From the NCBI GenBank assembly GCA_003521815.1, contig DPHE01000102.1, forward strand, positions 1-21,746: a stretch of 21,746 bases of DNA, written 5' to 3'. The notes beneath the pieces are model-generated. The model did not search any database. It saw nothing but the letters and a program-made list of their open reading frames with translations, and had not been told where the DNA came from. Each line of letters starts with the position of its first letter. The stretch's first letter is position 1. The position numbers and the translations under genes are program-made. This stretch comes from Colwellia sp. (lineage in GTDB: Bacteria > Pseudomonadota > Gammaproteobacteria > Enterobacterales > Alteromonadaceae). This document shows, in pieces, positions 6,670 to 15,037 of the stretch.

Positions 6670-7701
6670 ATGAAGTTCTTACTTTTAAAATCATCTCTTA
6701 TACAGTCTTTTTTAATTTGTTCTCTTAGTATTTTTACTAATCTTTCAGTGCTATCAGCGACAGTTGAAAGTGAAAACGACAGCAACATAGCAAAGCTCTC
6801 CTTCGAACGCCTTTCAAGCGCTTTACGTGAATTAAACTTTAGTACCTCATTTGTAGTGGTTAAAAATAATCAAGCAGAGCCATATCATTGGGTACATGGT
6901 ATTGGTGACGATACAACAAGTGGTAAACAAATTGAGCTTGAAATATTAGCTTTACTCAATGGACCTCGCCGCGATATTTTACGAATTGATGATGTTGTGA
7001 GCTATATTGAACCTGAATATACCCCTTATTCAATAATGTCTTCTCATATTAGTGGACCGATCCCGGCCGTATTTGGTCAAGATATAAGTGTGCTAGAAAA
7101 TAGCTATCACTTTGTTTCTGTTGGTAGAAGTCGTGTGTTAGGGAGAGTTGCTCAGTTGATTCGTATTGTACCAAAAGACACTCATCGTTTTGGTTATTGG
7201 GTATGGTTAGATCAGCAAAGTGGTTTACTACTAAAATTAGCAATTATTACCCGTAAAGGACAATTGCTTGAGCAAATACAATTTACCCATTTAGAAATCA
7301 CCAGTGATTCATCTGAACATTTAAAGCAACTAAAAGCAACGGACTTACCAAAAGTAGTTGATATGACAGCTAAACAAGAAGTAACTAAACTTGATTGGCA
7401 AGTTAATTGGTTACCGAATGGCTTCCAGCAAATCAAATCTAATAGACATCGTATTAATACCAGTAAACAGTCTGTGGAGTTTATGTTATTCAACGACGGG
7501 TTAGTTGATTTATCTGTTTATGTTAATCCTAGCAAGGATAAGCAAAGAGTAATAGAATATGCTCATGACGGTGCAACCTTGGTATTTAATCAAGTCATTA
7601 ATAATGTAGAAGTGAGTGTTGTCGGTAAAATTCCAGTGACAACAGCTAAAAAAATCGTGAACTCTGTTTATTTTATTCATGATCTTGAAACACTTAAGTA
7701 G
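6670..7701 (+). CDS. rseB: RseB, periplasmic regulator of sigma-E
   Basis: A 343-residue MucB/RseB-family protein. The N-terminus is a signal peptide (KFLLLKSSLIQSF..., probable cleavage after VLSA at residue 30). The N-terminal domain (about 35-205) resembles lipoprotein-carrier folds and contains GPRRDILR and the conserved HRFGYWVWLDQQSGLLLKL. A smaller C-terminal domain (about 225-340) has FMLFNDGLVDLSVYV. RseB binds RseA in the periplasm and blocks DegS and RseP until off-pathway lipopolysaccharide or mislocalised lipoproteins displace it. E. coli RseB has 318 residues. The ribosome binding site is weak (GAGAAAG). A terminator-like hairpin separates it from rseA. rseC follows 48 bases later. 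Confidence 0.92.
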   Translation: MKFLLLKSSLIQSFLICSLSIFTNLSVLSATVESENDSNIAKLSFERLSSALRELNFSTSFVVVKNNQAEPYHWVHGIGDDTTSGKQIELEILALLNGPRRDILRIDDVVSYIEPEYTPYSIMSSHISGPIPAVFGQDISVLENSYHFVSVGRSRVLGRVAQLIRIVPKDTHRFGYWVWLDQQSGLLLKLAIITRKGQLLEQIQFTHLEITSDSSEHLKQLKATDLPKVVDMTAKQEVTKLDWQVNWLPNGFQQIKSNRHRINTSKQSVEFMLFNDGLVDLSVYVNPSKDKQRVIEYAHDGATLVFNQVINNVEVSVVGKIPVTTAKKIVNSVYFIHDLETLK

Positions 7702-7749
7702 GTTGGTTATCAAAAAACGGGTTATTAATATGTTTTTTATTGAAAGATA

Positions 7750-8232
7750 ATGGAAGAATTAGCTGAAGTTATTGCTATTGAAAATGGGATGATTAGTGTG
7801 GTTAGCCAAGTAAAGTCTAGCTGTAATAGTTGTTCGCAAGTATCAACCTGTGCGAGTGGTCAAGTTGCTAAAGCGTTTCCTCATAAAAAATCATCATTTA
7901 CTTTACCGGTATCAACATTCTTAAATAATCAACGAGTACAAGTTGGGGATTGTGTAGTATTAACGTTGCCTGAAATTGACGTATTAAAAAGTGCTTGGCA
8001 AGTGTATTTATTGCCAGTTTTTGGATTGGTTACTTTTTCCGCTCTTGGCCAATGGTTAACAATACAAGAAGTGCTAAGTCATGAATTATTAGCATTATGT
8101 GTTGGCCTTGTTGGGGGATATTTAGGGTATCGTTTAGCAAAATACTTACAAAACCATCCTGATTATCAGGAAAAACTACAGCCTAAAATATTACGTCTAA
8201 TACCTAAGCCACTTGTTGTTGATGTTAAATAG
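7750..8232 (+). CDS. rseC: RseC/MucC-family membrane protein
   Basis: A 160-residue inner-membrane protein matching RseC. It has the N-terminal cysteine cluster C25-x2-C28-x5-C34 (SSCNSCSQVSTCASG), the same spacing as E. coli RseC. Two membrane helices follow, at about residues 84-103 (QVYLLPVFGLVTF...) and 111-130 (with the glycine-rich LVGGYLGYRLA), and the C-terminus is basic. RseC is encoded in the sigma-E operon of many gammaproteobacteria and acts positively on sigma-E in some. It is related to RnfB-linked and SoxR-reducing proteins, and the cysteines may hold a redox or metal centre. It is the last gene of the rse cluster; lepA follows after 98 bases. Confidence 0.92.
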   Translation: MEELAEVIAIENGMISVVSQVKSSCNSCSQVSTCASGQVAKAFPHKKSSFTLPVSTFLNNQRVQVGDCVVLTLPEIDVLKSAWQVYLLPVFGLVTFSALGQWLTIQEVLSHELLALCVGLVGGYLGYRLAKYLQNHPDYQEKLQPKILRLIPKPLVVDVK

Positions 8233-8330
8233 ATTGACGAAAATCCTGAACAAAAGATAGCCCCAGCGCGCTAAATTCGTTAAAATCACGCCACTCTTCA
8301 ATTTATAGCTTTTTACCTGAACTTCCATTT

Positions 8331-10121
8331 ATGAAAAATATTCGAAATTTCTCCATTATTGCCCACATTGATCATGGTAAATCAACCCTATCTGATCGCC
8401 TCATTCAGCATTGCGGAGGCTTGCAGGAACGCGAGATGGAAGCGCAAGTTCTTGATTCAATGGATATTGAACGTGAGCGTGGTATTACTATCAAAGCACA
8501 AAGTGTTACCTTGGACTATAAAGCCCAAAATGGTGAAATATACCAGCTTAACTTTATCGATACCCCAGGTCATGTTGATTTTTCATATGAAGTTTCTCGC
8601 TCGCTAGCATCTTGTGAAGGAGCTTTGCTTGTTGTCGATGCAGGTCAAGGGGTTGAAGCGCAAACAGTTGCTAATTGTTATACCGCGATTGAAATGGAAT
8701 TAGAAGTTATACCAATTCTTAACAAAATTGATTTACCGCAAGCAGATCCGGATAGAGTATGTGAAGAAATTGAGCATATTATTGGTATTGATGCCACTGA
8801 CGCAGTGACTTGTTCAGCAAAAACAGGTGTTGGTATTGAAGATGTTTTAGAAACTATCGTAAAAAATATTCCCGCACCAGAAGGCAGTTACACTGAGCCA
8901 CTACAAGCGCTTATCGTTGATTCATGGTTTGATAACTATCAAGGTGTTGTTTCATTAGTTCGTATTATGAATGGTGAGGTGAAAAAAGGCGATAAAATGT
9001 TGGTGATGTCTACAGGACAAGTTCATCAAATTGATAACGTAGGAATTTTCACACCAAAGCAAACAGAAACAGGAATTCTACGTGCGGGTGAAGTTGGTTA
9101 TATTATCGCGGGAATTAAAGAAATTCATGGTGCACCGGTTGGTGATACCATAACAATAAGTAAAAAAGAAACCTCCAAAGCGTTAGCTGGCTTTCAAAAA
9201 GCGCAGCCGCAAGTATACGCTGGTATTTTTCCTATCAGTTCAGATGATTACGAAAACTTCCGTGATGCGCTAAATAAATTAAGTTTAAATGATGCTTCTT
9301 TGTTTTTTGAACCAGAAAACTCATCAGCGTTAGGCTTTGGTTTTCGCATTGGTTTCCTTGGCATGTTGCACATGGAAATCATACAAGAACGTTTAGAGCG
9401 TGAATATGATCTAGATTTAATTACTACAGCGCCAACCGTAAATTATGAAATCTCTTGTACTAATGGTGATTTATTATCCATTGATAACCCCTCAGATTTA
9501 CCAGCGGTTAATAACATTGATGAAATTAGAGAGCCTATAGTACAAGCGAATATTTTGGTACCACAAGAATATCTAGGTAACGTTATTACCTTATGTATTG
9601 AAAAACGTGGTGTGCAAAAAGATCTGATTTATCATGGTAATCAAGTTGCCGTTACCTATGAATTACCGATGGCTGAAGTGGTAATGGATTTCTTTGATAA
9701 ACTAAAATCTACTAGTCGTGGTTATGCTTCTCTTGATTATAATTTTATCCGCTTTGAACCTGCTGACATGGTACGTGTAGATGTCATGATTAACGGTGAT
9801 CGAGTAGACGCTTTAGCGATGATTACTCATCGAACAAATTCAGCACCTCGTGGTCGAATGTTAGTCGACAAACTTAAAGAGCTGATTCATCGTCAAATGT
9901 TTGATATTGCAATACAAGCTGCGATTGGTAATAACGTTATTGCTAGAACAACAGTGAAACAACTACGCAAAAACGTTACCGCGAAGTGTTACGGTGGTGA
10001 TATTAGCCGTAAGAAAAAATTATTACAGAAGCAAAAAGACGGTAAAAAACGTATGAAGCAAGTAGGTAATGTTGAAGTACCTCAAGAAGCGTTTTTAGCT
10101 GTACTTAAGCTAGATAAATAA
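8331..10121 (+). CDS. lepA: Elongation factor 4 (LepA), ribosome-associated GTPase
   Basis: A 596-residue translational GTPase, near E. coli LepA (599) and highly similar along its length. G1 AHIDHGKS is at 11-18, switch I RGITI at 50-54, G3 DTPGH at 77-81 and G4 NKID at 131-134. The EF-G-like domains and the LepA-specific C-terminal domain are present (GGDISRKKKLLQKQKDGKKRMKQ near the end, a lysine-rich ribosome-binding stretch). It acts on the ribosome, in back-translocation or initiation and 30S biogenesis models. The ATG at 8331 gives the conserved MKNIRNFSIIAHIDHGK. No real Shine-Dalgarno is visible before it, so initiation may depend on an open leader. In E. coli lepA is followed directly by lepB; here the gap is 221 bases. 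Confidence 0.98.
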   Translation: MKNIRNFSIIAHIDHGKSTLSDRLIQHCGGLQEREMEAQVLDSMDIERERGITIKAQSVTLDYKAQNGEIYQLNFIDTPGHVDFSYEVSRSLASCEGALLVVDAGQGVEAQTVANCYTAIEMELEVIPILNKIDLPQADPDRVCEEIEHIIGIDATDAVTCSAKTGVGIEDVLETIVKNIPAPEGSYTEPLQALIVDSWFDNYQGVVSLVRIMNGEVKKGDKMLVMSTGQVHQIDNVGIFTPKQTETGILRAGEVGYIIAGIKEIHGAPVGDTITISKKETSKALAGFQKAQPQVYAGIFPISSDDYENFRDALNKLSLNDASLFFEPENSSALGFGFRIGFLGMLHMEIIQERLEREYDLDLITTAPTVNYEISCTNGDLLSIDNPSDLPAVNNIDEIREPIVQANILVPQEYLGNVITLCIEKRGVQKDLIYHGNQVAVTYELPMAEVVMDFFDKLKSTSRGYASLDYNFIRFEPADMVRVDVMINGDRVDALAMITHRTNSAPRGRMLVDKLKELIHRQMFDIAIQAAIGNNVIARTTVKQLRKNVTAKCYGGDISRKKKLLQKQKDGKKRMKQVGNVEVPQEAFLAVLKLDK

Positions 10122-10342
10122 AAGTATTATTCATTTTCCTGTCATTCTCGTGTTGTACTTAGCAGTATGGATGAGGTGACTTGGTTTTAGCCTGAAATCA
10201 TAAGGCTTTATCCAAGGTTTAGAGCTGATACATAAAGTTAGTAGAGAAATTGATAGAATCGTGTCTTTTTCATGCTTAAGCGAATAGTTACTAAAAACAT
10301 CACTATTTTACTTATTTTTAGGTTGTTACTTCAAGGAACCCT
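10122..10342. other. Enlarged lepA-lepB intergenic region
   Basis: No ORF of note. An AGCCT/AGGCT short hairpin lies near 10188-10207. CTAAAAA and TTTTTAG form a 7-bp inverted repeat just before lepB (around 10291-10321). Bases 10141-10180 (GTCATTCTCG and later GATGAGGTGAC) look like a worn repeat but cannot be assigned. No clear promoter could be picked, though a separate lepB promoter is likely here. Confidence 0.35.
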
Positions 10343-11275
10343 ATGGCAGTTTATTTTTCAATCATTTTAGTAGTCATTACAGTCTTAACAGGCATTGTTT
10401 GGTTTGCTGATAAATTTTATTTAGCACCACAACGAAAGCTTAAAGCTATTACAGCTCAAACAGTAGCCAAGGAACAAAGCGATATTGAATTAACGGAAGA
10501 AAACTTAGCAACTTTGATGGAACCGTCTGTATTGGTTGATACTTCAGTACAAATATTCCCAGTAATTGCTTTTGTTTTGATTTTACGTTCGTTTCTATAT
10601 GAGCCGTTTCAAATACCTTCAGGCTCTATGATGCCGACTTTGCTTGATGGTGACTTTATTTTAGTCAATAAATTTAACTATGGTTTGAAAGATCCCGTAG
10701 CACGTAATAAGTTTTTTGAGGTGGGTCTACCTGAACGTGGTGATGCCGTGGTATTTAAATATCCTGTTGACCCTCGTATTGATTACATTAAACGAGTCAT
10801 TGGTTTGCCGGGTGATCGTATTATCTATCGTAATAAATCTCTTTATATAAAAGAAGCATGTAAAACATCAGATGTAAAATGTCCTGAATTTGTACAAATA
10901 ATTAATACTTTTACGAATAAGTATCAAGGTCCAGATGCAGAAAAAGGTTTTAATCAATTTGAAGCAGCAATGCTAGATAAGACTCACAATATTTTGACTG
11001 ATCAATATAGCATGTCAAGAACAAGCCATTACTTTAAACAAGCGGGAACGGCGCCAGATGAATTTTTAGTGCCAGCAGGTCATTATTTTGTTATGGGTGA
11101 TAATCGAGACAACTCTTTAGATGGTCGTTTTTGGGGATTTGTACCTGAAGAAAACCTAGTAGGGCAAGCAGTAGCCATTTGGATGAGTTTTGATTTTGAT
11201 CGTGATGAAGATAGCTTTTTACCAAGCTGGATTCCAACAAACATTCGATTTGAACGTATTGGTGCAATTAATTAA
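10343..11275 (+). CDS. lepB: Signal peptidase I (LepB)
   Basis: A 310-residue inner-membrane serine protease that removes signal peptides on the periplasmic side. Two N-terminal membrane helices lie at about residues 3-22 and 70-85, as in the E. coli enzyme. Box B is PSGSMMPTL with catalytic S95; box D is DYIKRVIGLPGD with the general base K150; box E is GDNRDNSLDGRFWG at 252-265. C173 and C180 probably form the loop disulfide seen in E. coli. The protein is a little shorter than E. coli LepB (324). AAGGAA lies 6 bases upstream of the ATG. Its stop overlaps the rnc start by one base (TAATG), implying translational coupling. Confidence 0.97.
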   Translation: MAVYFSIILVVITVLTGIVWFADKFYLAPQRKLKAITAQTVAKEQSDIELTEENLATLMEPSVLVDTSVQIFPVIAFVLILRSFLYEPFQIPSGSMMPTLLDGDFILVNKFNYGLKDPVARNKFFEVGLPERGDAVVFKYPVDPRIDYIKRVIGLPGDRIIYRNKSLYIKEACKTSDVKCPEFVQIINTFTNKYQGPDAEKGFNQFEAAMLDKTHNILTDQYSMSRTSHYFKQAGTAPDEFLVPAGHYFVMGDNRDNSLDGRFWGFVPEENLVGQAVAIWMSFDFDRDEDSFLPSWIPTNIRFERIGAIN

Positions 11276-12075
11276 TGGCATACCATTTTAAAGAAACTAA
11301 TAATCAAGCAATAACTAAGCTATCTAAAAAGATTGGTTATACTTTTAATGACCCTAATTTACTTATTCAGGCATTAACGCACCGCAGTGCTAAAGGTGAT
11401 CATAATGAACGATTAGAGTTTTTAGGTGATTCAATTTTAGGGTTTGTTATTGCCGAAGTGCTTTTTGAGCAGTTTCCTAAGCATGATGAAGGTGATTTAA
11501 CGCGTATGCGTTCTAGCTTGGTTAAAGGGGTTACCTTAGCTGAAATTGGTCGTGATTTTAATTTGGGCGAGTACCTTATTTTAGGCCCAGGTGAATTAAA
11601 AAGTGGTGGTCACAGGCGTGAATCAATTTTAGAAGACGCCATTGAATCTATTATGGGCGCTGTTTATTTAGATTCAGATATTACTTGTTGTAAGGCGTTA
11701 ATTCTTTCTTGGTTTGCTCAACGTTTAAGTGAAATTAAACCGGGAAATGAACAAAAAGATCCAAAAACACGTTTGCAAGAATACTTACAAGGGAGAAAAA
11801 TAGCATTACCTGTCTATGATATTATTGATACCAGTGGTCAGTCACATAACCAGCAGTTTATCGTACGTTGTGTTACTGAGGTTATAGATAAAGAGGTGAT
11901 TGCCAAGGGTACTAGTAGGCGCAAGGCTGAACAAGCTGCAGCTCAGCAAGTACTCGCGGTGTTAGAATCGACAAAAGAAAAGTACAAAGTAGCTAAATTA
12001 CAAAAAAAACAAACAAAAGAAAGTACAGTTAACCCACATAACGTTGAAGTACAGCAAAGTAAAAAGGCCAAATAG
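11275..12075 (+). CDS. rnc: Ribonuclease III
   Basis: A 266-residue double-strand-specific endoribonuclease that processes rRNA precursors and structured mRNAs. The signature ERLEFLGDS is at 45-53, with D52 catalytic, and EDAIESIMGAVYLD at 120-133 holds the second metal-binding glutamate (E124). The dsRNA-binding domain spans about 160-228 and ends GTSRRKAEQAAAQQVLAVL. Compared with E. coli RNase III (226 residues), there is an extra C-terminal tail of about 35 residues (from STKEKYKV onward), rich in K and Q, likely disordered. The start overlaps the lepB stop by one base, and era begins 3 bases after the stop: a tightly coupled lepB-rnc-era unit as in E. coli. Confidence 0.97.
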   Translation: MAYHFKETNNQAITKLSKKIGYTFNDPNLLIQALTHRSAKGDHNERLEFLGDSILGFVIAEVLFEQFPKHDEGDLTRMRSSLVKGVTLAEIGRDFNLGEYLILGPGELKSGGHRRESILEDAIESIMGAVYLDSDITCCKALILSWFAQRLSEIKPGNEQKDPKTRLQEYLQGRKIALPVYDIIDTSGQSHNQQFIVRCVTEVIDKEVIAKGTSRRKAEQAAAQQVLAVLESTKEKYKVAKLQKKQTKESTVNPHNVEVQQSKKAK

Positions 12076-12078
12076 CAT

Positions 12079-12999
12079 ATGACTAACTCAATTTCTTCAC
12101 CTACCCGAGCAGGTTTAATTGCCATTGTTGGTAGGCCCAATGTTGGAAAGTCTACTTTACTTAATGCCTTGCTTGGGCAAAAAATTAGTATTACTTCTCG
12201 TAAGCCTCAAACAACTCGTCATCGTATTTTAGGTATTTTAACTGAAGGGTATCAACAAGCTATTTTAGTTGATACGCCTGGTTTACATTCAGAAGAAAAG
12301 AAAGCGATTAATCGATTGATGAATCGTGCAGCGAGCAGCTCAATTGCTGAGGTTGAATTAGTTATTTTTTTAGTTGAGGGTACGCATTGGACCCCTGATG
12401 ACGAAATGGTGTTGAATAAGATTAAGCAAAGCGGCTCTTCTTGTATTTTAGTTGTTAATAAAATTGATAATATTAGTGATAAAGATGATTTGTTACCTCA
12501 CCTGCAAAAGTTAGGTGCTATGCACACCTTTACTGATATTGTGCCAATTTCCGCTAGCAAAGGGCATGGTGTTGATACTATTCGTCAACTTTGCTTAGCA
12601 TCTTTACCTGAAGGGGACTTTTGGTTTCCTGAAGATCATATTACCGATCGTTCTAGTCGTTTTATGGCATCAGAGATTATTCGTGAAAAATTAATTCGTT
12701 TTACAGGAGATGAATTACCTTATTCAACTACGGTAGAAATTGAACAGTTTAAAATGGATAACAAAGGCATCATTCATATAAATGCCTTGATTTTAGTTGA
12801 ACGAGATAGTCAAAAACGAATGGTGATTGGTAATAGGGGAGAGCGTTTGAAAACTATAGGCCAAGAAGCAAGACGTGATATGGAAAACTTGTTTGAAAGT
12901 CAGGTGTTTTTAGAAACTTGGGTTAAAGTGAAGTCAGGTTGGGCTGATGATGAACGCGCCTTGAGAAGCTTAGGTTATGGCGACGAATATTCAGGGTAA
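12079..12999 (+). CDS. era: Era, ribosome-assembly GTPase
   Basis: A 306-residue GTPase, close to E. coli Era (301). G1 GRPNVGKS is at 18-25, G2 around PQTTRHRI (43-50), G3 DTPG at 65-68, G4 NKID at 127-130 and G5 SAS at 158-160. The C-terminal KH domain has the GNRG loop (251-254) in MVIGNRGERLKTIG. Era binds the 3' end of 16S rRNA and helps mature the 30S subunit, linking ribosome assembly with cell division. It starts 3 bases after rnc, and the RNase III gene beside it processes the same rRNA. The only purine stretch before the ATG (AAAAAGG) is rather far away, so coupling from rnc is likely. Confidence 0.97.
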   Translation: MTNSISSPTRAGLIAIVGRPNVGKSTLLNALLGQKISITSRKPQTTRHRILGILTEGYQQAILVDTPGLHSEEKKAINRLMNRAASSSIAEVELVIFLVEGTHWTPDDEMVLNKIKQSGSSCILVVNKIDNISDKDDLLPHLQKLGAMHTFTDIVPISASKGHGVDTIRQLCLASLPEGDFWFPEDHITDRSSRFMASEIIREKLIRFTGDELPYSTTVEIEQFKMDNKGIIHINALILVERDSQKRMVIGNRGERLKTIGQEARRDMENLFESQVFLETWVKVKSGWADDERALRSLGYGDEYSG

Positions 13000-13079
13000 A
13001 TTAAGCCTAAGCCTTACTGTGTAACTAATTGATTTTTATGTGAAAATCATTCGTGTTCTATTAATTATTAGGTGATGAG

Positions 13080-13808
13080 ATGACTGAGCAAAAAGCATTT
13101 GTTCTACATGTTCGTCCTTATCAAGAGAATCAGCAGTTAGTTGAATTGTTGACTGAGTATGATGGTAAAGTTTCTGCACTTGTTTATGTTGGTCAATCTA
13201 AGCGGTCAATTAAAAAGGCCTTATTACAGCCTTTTTTACCGTTAAACGTAGCCTTTAAAGAAAGTGGTTTACAAAAGACTCGCTTAAGAATGCTCACCCG
13301 TGTTGAAGCAAATTCGAAATCATATGTGTTAACTAAAAATAGTCTCTATAGTGCTTTTTATCTTAATGAACTACTTGTACGTCTGTTAACGGATGATATT
13401 ATTTGTGAGACACTTTTTTCTCAATATCAATTTACTATTTCTGCACTCTCGCAGGATTTAGCAATTGCTCCGCAATTAAGGGCTTTTGAGTTAAGCTTGT
13501 TAGAGGAATTAGGGCTGTCACTAGATTTTACCCCTGTATTTGAAGAGAATGGTGAACATGTTGCAGGTTTTTATTATGTAGCAGAGCAAGGCTTTGTTCC
13601 CGTTTACGATTACGCGATAAAAAACATGACGACACCTTGGTTTAATACCTTGCAATTACAAGCGATAGCAGCGCAAAACTATGATAGAAATAAACCTGAA
13701 TTAGCCGGTATAGATAAAACATTTAAATTATTAATGCGACAGATTTTCCATCATCTACTTGAAGGTAAGCCACTTAATAGTCGCAAGTTATTTGTCACGA
13801 AAAAATAA
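13080..13808 (+). CDS. recO: DNA repair protein RecO
   Basis: A 242-residue RecO, E. coli length. The N-terminal OB-fold (about 1-80) includes KAFVLHVRPYQENQQLVELLTEYDGKV and GQSKRSIKKALLQPF, then an all-helical domain with YLNELLVRLL and FELSLLEELGLSLDF. There are no zinc-binding cysteines, consistent with the enterobacterial type. With RecR, RecO loads RecA on SSB-coated single-stranded DNA in the RecF pathway. AGGTGA lies just before the ATG. It is 80 bases after era, the usual place. Confidence 0.94.
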   Translation: MTEQKAFVLHVRPYQENQQLVELLTEYDGKVSALVYVGQSKRSIKKALLQPFLPLNVAFKESGLQKTRLRMLTRVEANSKSYVLTKNSLYSAFYLNELLVRLLTDDIICETLFSQYQFTISALSQDLAIAPQLRAFELSLLEELGLSLDFTPVFEENGEHVAGFYYVAEQGFVPVYDYAIKNMTTPWFNTLQLQAIAAQNYDRNKPELAGIDKTFKLLMRQIFHHLLEGKPLNSRKLFVTKK

Positions 13809-13831
13809 AACAACTTGAGATAATGAATTAG

Positions 13832-13867
13832 TTGACGTAGAGCTACATTTGAACTAAATATCTACGT
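13832..13867 (+). promoter_or_regulatory. Inverted repeat and possible promoter before pdxJ
   Basis: TTGACG (13832-13837) is a good -35 box, but the -10 region 17 bases on (TAAATA) is poor. ACGTAGA (13835-13841) and TCTACGT (13861-13867) form a perfect 7-bp inverted repeat overlapping it, a possible operator or hairpin. Weakly supported. Confidence 0.3.
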
Positions 13868-13907
13868 AAGCCATCAAAAAGCTAAAAACCAAATTAAGAG
13901 AATCAAA

Positions 13908-14639
13908 ATGAAAGAGTTACTTTTAGGTATTAATGTCGATCATATTGCGACACTTCGCCAAGCTCGAGGCACTAATTACCCTGATCCTGTTTATGCGGCA
14001 AGTGTTGCTGAACATGCTGGCGCAGACGGTATTACCGTACATTTACGTGAAGATAGACGTCATATTCAAGATAGAGATATTCACGTGTTGAAACAAACAT
14101 TACACACGCGAATGAATTTTGAAATGGCAGTTACCGATGAAATGGTGAGTATTGCCTGTGATGTTAAACCGGCTTTTTGTTGTTTGGTACCAGAGAAACG
14201 TGAAGAATTAACCACCGAAGGGGGGTTAGATGTTATTGGTCAATTGACCAAAGTAACAGATGCAGTGAAAAAATTAACTGCCGTTGGTATTGAAGTTAGT
14301 TTGTTTATTGATGCGGATAAAGCACAAATTGATGCGGCACTAGCGAGTAAAGCCCCTTATATTGAAATTCACACAGGGCACTATGCTGATGCAGAGTCTG
14401 AGGTGATACAAAAAGCTGAATTAGTACGCTTAATTGAAGGGATTAAATATGCTCATAACCTTGGCTTAAAAGTTAATGCCGGACATGGCTTAAACTACTT
14501 TAATGTGAAGCCGATTGCCGCTATTGAGGAAATTATAGAGCTAAATATTGGTCATGCTATTATTGCTCGAGCTGTCATTGATGGTTTAGATAAAGCCGTA
14601 CGTGATATGAAGATATTGATGCTAGAGGCGAGAAGATAA
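13908..14639 (+). CDS. pdxJ: Pyridoxine 5'-phosphate synthase (PdxJ)
   Basis: A 243-residue TIM-barrel enzyme, the same length as E. coli PdxJ. It condenses 1-deoxy-D-xylulose 5-phosphate with 3-amino-1-hydroxyacetone 1-phosphate to pyridoxine 5'-phosphate, the last ring-forming step of DXP-dependent vitamin B6 synthesis. Active-site residues H45 and R47 (TVHLRED), E72 (NFEMAVT) and H193 (NAGHGLNYFN) fall at the E. coli numbers. The N-terminal LLLGINVDHIATLRQARGT is near invariant. AAGAGA precedes the ATG. Related genomes place acpS directly after pdxJ; here it is absent and a gap with transposon debris follows. Confidence 0.97.
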   Translation: MKELLLGINVDHIATLRQARGTNYPDPVYAASVAEHAGADGITVHLREDRRHIQDRDIHVLKQTLHTRMNFEMAVTDEMVSIACDVKPAFCCLVPEKREELTTEGGLDVIGQLTKVTDAVKKLTAVGIEVSLFIDADKAQIDAALASKAPYIEIHTGHYADAESEVIQKAELVRLIEGIKYAHNLGLKVNAGHGLNYFNVKPIAAIEEIIELNIGHAIIARAVIDGLDKAVRDMKILMLEARR

Positions 14640-14727
14640 GGTCACCCGTTCCACTTTAATATGTCATGCTTCCCCAAGGGGCTGGTTTAGACGCACTCTA
14701 TACCTCGTTATTTATTTTGATAAGGGA

Positions 14728-14771
14728 AGAGCCATTCTGTTGAATCATGCATCTGAAAGTGGAATGGCTCT
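14728..14771. repeat. 10-bp perfect inverted repeat after pdxJ
   Basis: AGAGCCATTC (14728-14737) and GAATGGCTCT (14762-14771) are perfect reverse complements with 24 bases between. It could be a hairpin downstream of pdxJ or an end of a decayed element. No T run follows, so it is not a clear terminator. Confidence 0.5.
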
Positions 14772-14775
14772 ATAC

Positions 14776-14807
14776 ATATTCGTTACTAATATCAGCCCAA
14801 CGAATAT
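14776..14807. repeat. 9-bp perfect inverted repeat, TT-rich end
   Basis: ATATTCGTT (14776-14784) and AACGAATAT (14799-14807) pair around a 14-base loop and are followed by three further T. It might act as a weak terminator for pdxJ, or belong to the same decayed element as its neighbour four bases away. Confidence 0.45.
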
Positions 14808-14821
14808 TTTACGCTTTATTT

Positions 14822-14914
14822 CTATACGGTTAACCTATGTATTTCGCCTTCCATGTTCCACTCACCAAGCATTTTATCGCTAATACCTAAGTTTCTGCTC
14901 GCTTCTGCAACATT
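14822..14914 (-). pseudogene. Relic of an IS3-type transposase OrfA
   Basis: The minus-strand frame from 14914 to the TAG at 14822 reads NVAEASRNLGISDKMLGEW, then MEGEIHRLTV and stop. The V-A-E-A-S-R-x-L-G-I-S-x-K-x-L-x-x-W pattern is the helix-turn-helix of IS3/IS911-family OrfA proteins. A TAA two codons upstream of the N breaks the frame, and only about 30 residues remain of a normal protein of about 90-100. Further upstream an ATGAAAAGACAC with a quick stop (near 14963-14974) could be the eroded start. No orfB was found. It is too short to assign a specific insertion sequence. Confidence 0.55.
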
Positions 14915-15028
14915 AAATTTTTAATTGATGACTAATAATGCTCAATGTTTGTGGGTTGTTCTTAGTGTCTTTTCATCGTATTTAATCGAGTAATTAGTGT
15001 AAAATAATCATATTGATAATGACTGTGA

Positions 15029-15037
15029 TGGCATAAT
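15029..15037 (+). promoter_or_regulatory. Extended -10 promoter before rlmD
   Basis: TGGCATAAT (15029-15037) fits an extended -10 (TGn then CATAAT, five of six). No good -35 stands at the correct distance, which extended -10 promoters tolerate. The rlmD ATG is 44 bases downstream. A fresh promoter is expected because the gap cuts rlmD off from pdxJ. Confidence 0.4.

Noticed and set aside
7049..7713. Several minus-strand ORFs within rseB
   Set aside because: Shadows of rseB with no recognisable motifs or ribosome binding sites.
8234..8262. TTGACG before lepA, considered as a -35 box
   Set aside because: No acceptable -10 box at 16-18 bases (GATAGC is poor), so no promoter was called.
13029..13049. 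Small hairpin (TGATTTT with AAAATCA) between era and recO, considered as a terminator
   Set aside because: A short AT-only stem without a T run; too weak to call.
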